In this document: piece by piece, positions 1 through 6,364 of the stretch
Numbering within the stretch: the stretch's first letter is position 1
Layout: each line of letters opens with the position of its first letter
NCBI GenBank assembly: GCA_018398765.1
Contig: JAHBMJ010003348.1
Span: 1-10,000, forward strand
DNA length: 10,000 nucleotides
Direction of reading: 5' to 3'
From: Chromera velia
Taxonomy: Eukaryota > Sar > Chromeraceae
The notes under the pieces: model-generated
The model's input: the letters and a program-made list of their open reading frames with translations, nothing else
Told to the model about the DNA's origin: nothing
Databases searched by the model: none
Translations under genes and position numbers: made by a program

Positions 1-1
1 G

Positions 2-349
2 CAGCAACAGGGGAAGGACCCGGGAGCAGATGGAAGGTTTCACGGGCGTCTGATCCTGCGTATGTTGGGGGGGGAGTCGGGGGGGGGAGCAGCCAGGGGA
101 GGGGGCAGTGGGGAGAAGGCCCTACTTCTGAACGGTGCTGCTGCAGGGAGGGTGGGGGGTAATTCGGGAACCGTAGGGGGGCAGGGAGGGGCGAAGCTGC
201 ATGGTCATGCACACGGGGGGAGCCACGGGGGGGTGGGTGTGCACGCGCCAGGTGGGGGGTTGGGTGGAGGATTTGGGGGTGTGGGGCTGGTCCCGGGAGT
301 TCCCCCGGGGGCCCATCCGTGGAGCACGGCTGCAGAGGGAGAAGAATGA
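2..349 (+). CDS. C-terminal coding end of a glycine-rich protein (5' part outside window)
   Basis: The frame is open from the first full codon at position 2 to a TGA at 347-349. It encodes about 115 residues. The first 20 or so are mixed (QQQGKDPGADGRFHGR), and the rest is dominated by Gly, with Ala, Val and His (for example HGHAHGGSHGGVGVHAPGGG), ending in a short acidic tail, AAEGEE. An ATG at 62 lies inside the frame, but nothing marks it as the real start, so I treat the entry as 5'-partial. I see no signal peptide, membrane segment or catalytic motif, and I do not recognise the protein. The assignment rests on the open frame and on the abrupt change to purine-rich and microsatellite DNA right after the stop. 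The antisense frames here give Pro-rich translations that look like shadows, although a minus-strand Pro-rich exon cannot be excluded. Part of the Gly bias comes from long G runs, so a low-complexity non-coding stretch is a real alternative. Confidence 0.5.
   Translation, partial: QQQGKDPGADGRFHGRLILRMLGGESGGGAARGGGSGEKALLLNGAAAGRVGGNSGTVGGQGGAKLHGHAHGGSHGGVGVHAPGGGLGGGFGGVGLVPGVPPGAHPWSTAAEGEE
67..113 (+). other. G-quadruplex-prone G-run cluster
   Basis: Five G runs lie within 47 nt: 67-74 (8 G), 79-87 (9 G), 96-99 (4 G), 101-105 (5 G) and 110-113 (4 G). They are separated by loops of 1-8 nt, which satisfies the usual intramolecular G-quadruplex pattern. The runs are on the sense strand of the putative glycine-rich coding end, so the structure could also form in its mRNA. 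Formation is inferred from the pattern only. Confidence 0.6.
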
Positions 350-458
350 GATGAAGAAATATAATGAAGAAACGAAACAAACTGTTGTGAAAAGAAAGAA
401 AGAAAACAAGGAAGGGGCAAAAGAGAAAGAGGAAAGGGACCGTGGGTTTCTGGATTCA

Positions 459-480
459 TCCGTCCGTCCGTCCGTCCGTC
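459..480. repeat. (TCCG)n microsatellite
   Basis: About five uninterrupted TCCG units lie at the end of a purine-rich block downstream of the stop at 349. Nothing suggests it is coding. Confidence 0.9.
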
Positions 481-548
481 GTCTGAAGGAAGAGCGGCCA
501 ATGTTGGAATGTTGGAAGGGGACTCGTTGGTTCATTCATTGATTGTTT

Positions 549-587
549 GTGTGTGTGTGTGTGGTGTGTGTGTGCGTGTGAGTGTGT
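549..587. repeat. (GT)n dinucleotide repeat, imperfect
   Basis: The tract is nearly pure GT, with interruptions (GTGG at 561-564, GCG around 574-576, GAG around 580-582). Alternating purine-pyrimidine DNA of this kind can adopt Z-DNA; that is general knowledge, not something shown here. Confidence 0.9.
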
Positions 588-820
588 TGGCACAGCTGAT
601 AGCTTCGTGTCGTGAGGAAGGTTGAAAGCAGTCGGGGCCAAGGAAGAAGAAACAGTTGGAGCAAATGTAGCACCATGAAAACGATCGACAGCGCATGGAT
701 GAAAGGAAAGCCCACAACCCTTTGTGCACGTGCGTTTCTGCCTGCCTGTCTCTGCGTGCCTCTCTGTCTTCGTTTCTTTCTGTGTGTGTAAGGGTGTCTG
801 TGAGTGAGTGAGTGGTTGGT

Positions 821-848
821 CTTTCTTTCTTTCTTTCTTTCTTTCTTT
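821..848. repeat. (CTTT)7 microsatellite
   Basis: Seven perfect CTTT units follow a shorter GAGT run at 801-814. The pure polypyrimidine tract is a mirror repeat. Confidence 0.92.
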
Positions 849-1084
849 TGATCTTTGCTTGGACTCTTTCTTTTTATCGAAGGCGCAAGAATTTTCGAGA
901 GGGAAGGGACCACACAACCGAATGACCTTTCAACGGTCTTGACTGGCGGTCGCGTATGGCGAGGGAGTACACGCAAGAGAGAGAGAAAAGAACAAGTCAA
1001 AAACGCACATGCAGACTCCCACGCCGTTCGTCTCCCTGACACCTCCTCTCTCTCCGTTGACTGCAGTGCCTGTCTTTGTTGCAA

Positions 1085-1102
1085 GAGGGAGGGAGGGAGG
1101 GA
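1085..1102. repeat. (AGGG)n microsatellite
   Basis: Four tandem AGGG units lie inside a purine-rich block. Similar GGGA runs recur near 1640-1655 and 2133-2150. Confidence 0.85.
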
Positions 1103-1598
1103 AGGGTGAAGGAGAAAAGAAAGAAATCTTAGGAAGGACGTCCGGAAAGATGCGGCAATTAACGGTTGTTATCTGTCTGTGCCTCCTTTCGCGTGAATTC
1201 TGTAGTTGTGACCGGCAGAGTAGAAAAGGGGGGGGGGAATGATGGGTTCGGTCGGTGTGTTTTGATTGATCAGTGCTGTCTTTCTTTTTTTCTTTCTTTG
1301 TTTTTTGTTTAGCTCGCTCGCACCCTGCTCGACTTTTTGTGTTTCATGGGGAATGAAACTCTTCTTTCATCTCTACCTTTTTGTGCGACCGTCGTCTTCT
1401 CTCTCTTCTTGTCTATGCCTTTTGTCGGCTTCTTTCTCTTCCTCCGTGCTCCAAATTTGATTGAGCTGTTTTGTTTGTATGTTCAGTCCTTCAGTCCAGC
1501 TTGCAATGGGAGTGAGGTGAGGTGAAAAGGAACGAAAGCGGAACGATCGAAGGAATGGAGGAAAGAGGGCAGTCGAATGGAAGTTCCTTGAATTGGAT

Positions 1599-1614
1599 CA
1601 ACCAACCAACCAAC
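1599..1614. repeat. (CAAC)4 microsatellite
   Basis: Four perfect CAAC units sit in the intergenic region with no associated gene signal. Confidence 0.85.
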
Positions 1615-2210
1615 GAAGCAACCTGGGGATCTTCTGCTGAGGGAGGGAGGGAGGAAGGAGAGCAGGAGGGAGGAAAAATTGAGGGTGGGTGTACTTGAGA
1701 TGATGTCCTTGGTCCTGGTCTGTCCTTGTCTCCCAAATGCGGAATATAGAGGAATATACAGATGGTGATTTGCTTCCTCGTTCTTCTTCCTCTCGGGAGG
1801 GACGTTCCTGGGTGACGAGAGAGATCCTTTCTCTGTTTGGTCCTTCTTTCTCCCCTTCCCCAATCTTTCTTTGTCAATTGGCCGTCTGTCCATCCGTCCA
1901 TCCGTCTTTCTCTTCCCTTCCTTTTGTGCTGGCTGCCCTTGCTAGGGGGCTGGCGTTGTGCAGTGCACGCATCATTCATCATCGCACTTGCTTGCACCGT
2001 CTTTGCTGTCTCTTTCTCGTGCTTTGTATTTGCCGTGAGATCACACAAACAAGAAAGAAAACACAGACAGACAGGCAGAAAGGAAGACCGCAAATGGGGA
2101 AGGAGTGTAGTAGGCATATGGACAGAAAAGAAAGGGCGGAGGGAGGGAGGGAAGATCTTCTCTTGTTTTCTTCTCGTCTCCTCTGTCTATCTGTACTTTT
2201 TGCTTTTTCG

Positions 2211-2284
2211 GCTTGCTTGCTTGCTTGCGGTCGTAGACTATCCAAACGAACCATGCGGGAGAGAGAGCGAGAGAGAGAGAGAGC
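2211..2284. repeat. (GCTT)n followed by (GA)n
   Basis: A GCTT run at 2211-2228 switches, over about 30 bp, to a GA dinucleotide run at 2259-2284 with one GC interruption. The bias flips from pyrimidine-rich to purine-rich on the same strand. Confidence 0.85.
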
Positions 2285-2311
2285 AGCCCGCACGGCATCC
2301 AACGAAGAGAC

Positions 2312-2341
2312 GTGACGTGGGGTGACGTGTGGTGACGGATT
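2312..2341. repeat. Three 10-bp tandem units carrying GTGACG
   Basis: GTGACG starts at 2312, 2322 and 2332, an exact 10-bp period; the first two copies continue as TGACGTGG and TGACGTGT. TGACG and TGACGTGG are known core sites for bZIP (ATF/CREB or G-box type) factors in other eukaryotes. The spacing of about one helical turn would place the copies on one face of the DNA. A regulatory role is inference, and no gene start is recognised nearby. Confidence 0.6.
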
Positions 2342-2343
2342 CA

Positions 2344-2511
2344 TTTTTTTTTTTTTCTGTCTCGGATTCCATCTATGATGTCGGGTTTCCCTTTCCCCCC
2401 CCCCTGCTTCCTTCCTTCAATGTTGCTCTTGCTTTCTTCTCCCGTACCTCCTAGGTAGCGCCTTCGTTGAACGAACGTCCCCCTTCCTTCCTTCCTTCCT
2501 TCCTTCCTTCC
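2344..2511. repeat. Homopolymer and (CTTC)n polypyrimidine cluster
   Basis: The tract starts with 13 T at 2344-2356, then has 10 C at 2395-2404, then about seven CTTC units at 2482-2511. A perfect inverted repeat, TTCGTT-G-AACGAA, lies at 2463-2475 between them. The CTTC run is a homopurine/homopyrimidine mirror repeat of the class that can form triplex (H-)DNA. Confidence 0.85.
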
Positions 2512-3817
2512 CCTCTCCCAACACCCCCCCTCCTTGACAGAAACGGATGACTTCGTTGAGTCGAAAGAAAACCTGCATGCGTGTTTTTCTTTCTTGCTGA
2601 GAGAGAAAACAAACACCAACAAAAGTCGTTCAGTGCTCTTCCTTCCCCCATCCTAGAGAATCTCAGAAGCGGACAACAGACACATGCAGAAACAAAAGAT
2701 GGATCATACAATGTTCTCAAACAAACAGTCCGCCTTCTCCACCACCACACCTTTCGCCTACCACCTCTACTCGTCTCTGACGCTCACGTTTGTGCGTACG
2801 TACGAAACTCGATTCGTTCCCTCAGTTCTCTTTTTTTTTCTTTTCTTCGCCATCCTCCCTTCCTTCGAAGATCCTGCATGGCAATGGGAAAGTGCGTTCG
2901 GTCGGTCGGTTGGTTGGAAGGCGGCTGGTTCGGCCACCTATTTGAACGAAAATTGACTGCACACACGCACGCTCGAATGGCTGTTGGCCCATCGACATTT
3001 GTCCTTCCCTCCTTCCTTCCCTCCCTTCTTCATCATCTTTTGACTTGGCTGCGTAGGTGAGTGTTGGGTTGCTCTTCCTCTTTGTGTCTTCTCCCGTCTT
3101 CTCTGCTCCTCTCCCTTTTGTGAAAGTCTCATTCTCCTTCTTTCCCCCCCGCTTTCACATGAGAGGCGGGGACGAAGATCTCTCTCCTCCCTAGGAAAAT
3201 CGTGTGTGGTCTGTCTGTCTCAAGGCAGGGAGGCAGAGAGAACGGGGTATGGTCCATCGCTGGCTGCGTTGAATTGAGGGGCAAAACAGAAGAAGAGAAA
3301 GCCTGGGGGGGGAATGAGCACCAGAGAAAGAGGTGTTACGCAGAGAAGAGAAGAGATGCATACAAACGATCAGAGAGAGAGGGGAGGGGAGGTGGGAGGA
3401 TTCGGACAGACCCTTTCCGAAAAATGTCTTTTTTTTTGTCGTTGATGTTTTGCTTCCTTCTCTCTTTCTCTCTTTCTTGCGCTCCCTGTTGCCTTTCTGC
3501 TCCTGCCCTCTTCCCTCAGTTTCAGAAGTCGGGCCTTTCGGGGCTTCGGGTTGAGTTGAGATGGGAATTCAGAGCAGAGCAACTGTACAAGTGAGTAAGT
3601 AAGTGGGTACGCGAAACAGTGAATTCAAGCCGGCACAGACGGAGACGGAAGCAGGACAGCTCAATTTAACTTCCGCTCCCGGTGCTCCTTCTCCACCCCC
3701 TCTCTTCGCAGACAGGGAAGAAGGGCGGGTAGCGATGGAGTGACAGCATTAGTCAGTCAGTAAACTCTGCTGCGCTGGCCATAGGTGGTTTGATGATGTC
3801 GTGCCTTCTCAGGCCTT

Positions 3818-3879
3818 TCATTCACTTATTCATTCATTACGAAAGAAAGAAAGAAAGAAAGTAATTCAATCAATCAATC
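3818..3879. repeat. Compound microsatellite TTCA / GAAA / CAAT
   Basis: Three different tetranucleotide families abut: imperfect TTCA units at 3818-3838, five perfect GAAA units at 3841-3860 and imperfect CAAT units at 3866-3879. One unit type changes into the next with almost no unique sequence between them. Confidence 0.88.
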
Positions 3880-4284
3880 GAGCTGCTGCACCTGTTGCCG
3901 CAGTGTGTCCCCAAGGAGAAGAGAGAAAGAGCAAGCGACTACTGCCGCGAAGGAGGGAGAACACCGAAAAGGAAGGAATCATCAGAAGAAATTAAGAAAA
4001 AACGAATGCTACTATGCACATGACGGGATGCGCTCCCTCGGATGTGTGCGACTTTACTCCGTCTCTTCCCTTGCTTGCTTCCTTTTTTTCTTCCTGTCTG
4101 TCTAACGGTCTACCTCAAGAACCCCACCTACCCACCCACCAAATCCCTTCGATTTCTGCCGACCTTTTCCGTTTCCCTCATCGTGCTGCCTCTCTTCTCC
4201 TGGACTCCATGAGGTCAGTAGACAAACGAATCGTTTGTAGAAGTTTCATTCAAGGACGACAGACCGAAGAAACGGGGAAACTGT

Positions 4285-4330
4285 GCACACGCGCGCGCAC
4301 ACACACATACACACACACACACACACATAC
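4285..4330. repeat. (CA)n / (GC)n alternating tract
   Basis: A CA run is interrupted by an 8-nt alternating GC stretch near 4291-4298, then continues as CA to about 4328. Alternating CG plus CA is the classic Z-DNA-prone composition. No coding function is visible. Confidence 0.88.
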
Positions 4331-4842
4331 CGACACGCAATCAATACCTCTCCCCAGGGTTCCCTCCGCACAACACTCACGCGCTTTTCCATCCACACCC
4401 GCCCCCCTTCTTCCCCTGTTGACCTCCTTGACTTGTCGGCTTTCTCTCTCTCTGTCTGTCGGTCTGCCTGTCTGTGGCATGCTGTTTTGGGGGTACGGTT
4501 GAACGAAGAGAAAAGAAAAGAAAGGCAGAAAGGGGAGAAGGCTCGAAGAAAGAAAGTCTGATGCTGCCGCTGCAGTGGTCCACTGAGGAACCTGCCAAGC
4601 CAAGTTTGAGTGAGGACAAGTGAGTGAGTGAATGAGAAAAGGGGGCATGCAGGAGAAACGGGGTCCCCCCCCCAATCAGGCTTCCGTGTCGGTGTTGCAT
4701 GGCACAATGCCAAACCAATTCGCGATCTCTTTCTATCTCTCTCCCTCTCTCTTACTGACTGGTGGGTTTGGAGGAAATCTGTTTTTTGTCATTCGTCGGT
4801 CGAGCCTACACATTGGTGGGTGGGCGCGATCTAACGATTAAT

Positions 4843-5280
4843 AATGGAGTCAAACGGCGCGGGCTTTAACTCGGCACCCGCCTGCAAATCTTTTCAATTC
4901 CGCATCTATATTTATGTATACAAGTAGCCAGCCCAATCAAGCGGTGTTTGTGGATGAGCAAATGTATGGTGCATAAGAAATTTAGAACAATAATTGCGTG
5001 TATGTGCAACAGTCTACTATAAAACTCAGCTGATCATTACCAATGTGAATCTTTTACTAGACTTTTAGAAATGAACGTGATTAAGGTGACACGGTGATTT
5101 TGATTGATTGATTGATCTATTACTACTACTGGAGTTGATTGATTTGTTTCACCCTGCCTCGGGGTAATCAGTTTTCAAGTTTGAATAAGTTAAGGTTCTT
5201 GTAATAGAGTTTAAATTAACTTATATTATCACAGTTAAGCGGCGCTAGTTGAACGGAAGTACATAGAAAAGAAGTTTAAT
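4843..5280. other. AT-rich island, left part; no gene seen
   Basis: Composition changes sharply near 4843 from repeat-laden, moderately GC-rich DNA to AT-rich unique sequence. There is no open frame of note. A TGATT/GATT run lies at about 5098-5116. A GC-rich 11-mer, GCGGCGCTAGT, at 5239-5249 recurs inverted at 6191-6202 (see findings). This part could be flank of the retroelement relic or an older degraded element. Confidence 0.5.
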
Positions 5281-5327
5281 AGGATATTAGGATATTATTA
5301 GGATTAGGAATTTAGGATTAGGATTAA
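5281..5327 (-). repeat. Degenerate (TAATCC)n tail, probable LINE 3' end
   Basis: On the plus strand this is a run of GGATTA/GGATATTA-like units. Read on the minus strand it is TAATCC-like and lies downstream of the retroelement ORF relic and its hairpin. Many non-LTR retrotransposons end in a short simple repeat instead of poly(A), so I read this as the element's 3' tail. It might instead be an unrelated microsatellite. Confidence 0.55.
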
Positions 5328-5422
5328 TGTCCGGAGGATTGGCCTCCCGCCCCAATGCCGAGTGTCTAACGTACGGATTCCAGGGAAAGCGCCTAGACGC
5401 ATCAGACCTCCCTAGCTGGCCC

Positions 5423-5441
5423 GCACAGGTCTAGCCTGTGC
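5423..5441 (-). other. 7-bp hairpin in the putative LINE 3' UTR
   Basis: GCACAGG (5423-5429) and CCTGTGC (5435-5441) pair perfectly around a 5-nt loop. The hairpin lies between the retroelement stop and the simple-repeat tail, where some LINE families carry a stem-loop recognised by their own reverse transcriptase. That role is inferred from position. Confidence 0.5.
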
Positions 5442-5767
5442 TACGAACGGATCATATTGAACAGTCAATCACCTGCATGTATATGCGAGAGGGCTCACTC
5501 TATTTTAAAGTAGGGTTTGAAAGGGAACGATCCTAGAATTGTAGATGAACGGCTCAAAACGAGTTCCAAAACCTCCCAACATCCCATCCTCCTCCTTTTT
5601 CCCTCCTCTTTTGCTTCCTTTATATCACTCCACACCCTTTCATACTCTTTAATTCCTCCCTCTCTTTCTTTCTCACTTTTCCAAGTCTCCTGATGCAGCC
5701 TATCTAACTCTCTTCCTAAAGCTTGACTCAAATTGTCTCCTTTTTTTCTTTTTGATTCTCTCACTAC

Positions 5768-6160
5768 CTATCTTTTCATCATGACGTCTTTCAGAAAGGT
5801 ATCAATATTCTTGTTGGCCTCATTCAAAAGAAAAGAGAATAGAGCGATCTTGTCTACCTTTCCTTCACCACCCACTTTCTATCTGCTGCTATTTGCAGCT
5901 CTCTCCTGTCTCCCTTTCACCGAACTCCAATGTGTCATCAAAGTTTGCAAGCAGTCTGTCCTCTCTCCATCATGCAGAGGGCATTCAGTCAGCACATGGA
6001 TTTCATCTTCGACTACTTGAATGTCAAGCAGGCCAGAGCAAACCATACATTTCCTTTCTATCAATGGGGTCCCTCTGTCTCCTTTCTGTCAATAAATTAA
6101 CCAAACGGTCCATACCTGGTAAAAAACTAGCCACGTCTGCTAACAATGCAACAACTTGAA
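5768..6160 (-). pseudogene. C-terminal fragment of LINE-type reverse transcriptase polyprotein, broken
   Basis: In the frame read from 6088 downward, the translation runs RGTPLIERKCMVC, about 13 residues, then EDEIHVLTECPLHDGER. This gives a C-x2-C-x13-H-x4-C motif (codons 6049 to 5981) in the context typical of the C-terminus of non-LTR retrotransposon ORF2 proteins. A TAG at 5879-5881 interrupts it. The same frame then resumes with DKIALFSFLLNEANKNID and ends at a second TAG (5768-5770). The Leu/Phe-rich 'FLLNEANKNI' stretch resembles the usual tail after the zinc motif. Upstream of 6088 the frame is closed by a TGA at 6089-6091. A neighbouring frame (about 6157 to 6095) reads LADVASFLPGMDRLVNLL and may be the original continuation, implying a frameshift. 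No RT catalytic domain is in the window. It is a remnant, not a functional gene. Confidence 0.62.
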
Positions 6161-6364
6161 ACTAGTGTAATTAAATCGAATTACGCCCGCACTAGCGCCC
6201 GCATTGATTCAATTATATGTTGTACATGTACAATATAAGTATGTGAAAATATGGTAAAACTATATATATTCTATGTTCAAGACGCTAGCGCAATTTACTG
6301 CGCAAAGGCAAGTTTCATACTGTAGACTGAACAGCTTGAATGAGTTCTATATATAAAATGAGTA
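6161..6364. other. AT-rich island, right part; 3' flank of the minus-strand gene
   Basis: Short AT-rich stretch between the LINE relic and the stop codon of the minus-strand gene, probably including that gene's 3' UTR. It holds a tandem CGCCCGCA pair (6184-6191 and 6196-6203, 12-bp period), a 14-bp perfect palindrome at 6220-6233, and a small inverted repeat GCGCA/TGCGC around 6288-6303. I found no AATAAA-type signal I would trust, and no gene. Confidence 0.5.
6220..6233. other. 14-bp perfect palindrome TTGTACATGTACAA
   Basis: The sequence equals its own reverse complement. After one mismatched pair it extends by three more A/T pairs on each side. It lies about 130 bp downstream of the minus-strand gene's stop codon. 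It could be a dimeric protein site or a cruciform-prone element; neither is shown. Confidence 0.6.

Larger units (their letters stand above)
350..4842. other. Intergenic, microsatellite-rich region with no credible gene
   Basis: No convincing gene is visible across these 4.5 kb. Both strands have open frames of up to about 200 codons, but their translations are runs of Ser/Phe/Leu/Cys or Lys/Arg/Glu that follow local pyrimidine or purine bias and run straight through microsatellites. Strand bias flips repeatedly. The plus strand is purine-rich near 350-450, 1500-1680, 2040-2150, 3220-3420, 3840-4000 and 4500-4650. It is pyrimidine-rich near 1265-1480, 1780-1930, 2340-2560, 3000-3170, 3425-3540 and 4030-4210. 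The stretch lies between two convergent genes, so its edges may include 3' UTRs. Small exons or non-coding RNAs cannot be ruled out by eye. Confidence 0.6.
5281..6160 (-). mobile_element. 5'-truncated LINE-like non-LTR retrotransposon relic
   Basis: On the minus strand the order is: C-terminal fragment of a reverse-transcriptase polyprotein with its zinc-knuckle-like motif (6160 to 5768), further open sequence to a TGA at 5495-5497, a non-coding segment with a 7-bp hairpin (5441-5423), and a TAATCC-type tail (5327-5281). That is the expected order for the 3' end of a LINE inserted in reverse orientation, with the RT and endonuclease domains lost by 5' truncation. The left limit is set by the tail. 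The right limit is where recognisable coding ends and is approximate. I found no clear target-site duplication. The element is broken by stops and a frame change, so it is presumably inactive. Confidence 0.6.

Noticed and set aside
122-535. Minus-strand Pro-rich frames opposite the glycine-rich end
   Set aside because: They cross purine-rich and TCCG-repeat DNA with no break in character, and the plus frame ends where the composition changes. Kept only as a low-probability alternative.
1491-2315. Long open frames on both strands (about 192-208 codons)
   Set aside because: The translations follow purine/pyrimidine bias, run through microsatellites (GA, GCTT and AGGG runs), and show no domain or balanced composition.
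459-4330. CRISPR array or phage-type direct repeats
   Set aside because: The repeats are 2-4 bp microsatellites without spacers of constant length, and the window is eukaryotic in character.
4573-4585. 13-nt inverted repeat CAGTGG-T-CCACTG
   Set aside because: The one-base loop and lack of any related context make it unremarkable in 10 kb of repeat-rich DNA.
4014-4718. Overlapping 110-160 codon frames on both strands around the CA/GC tract
   Set aside because: They are dominated by His/Thr or Val/Cys runs read from the dinucleotide repeat, and several frames are open at once, which is typical of low-complexity DNA.
5281-5327. Internal telomeric repeat
   Set aside because: The units are GGATTA/GGATATTA-like, not TTAGGG or TTTAGGG, and they lie where a LINE tail is expected.
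5330-5460. Possible tRNA or SINE-like RNA gene in the structured stretch near the hairpin
   Set aside because: I found no recognisable B-box (GGTTCGAATCC-like) or cloverleaf, and the hairpin is better explained as part of the LINE 3' end.
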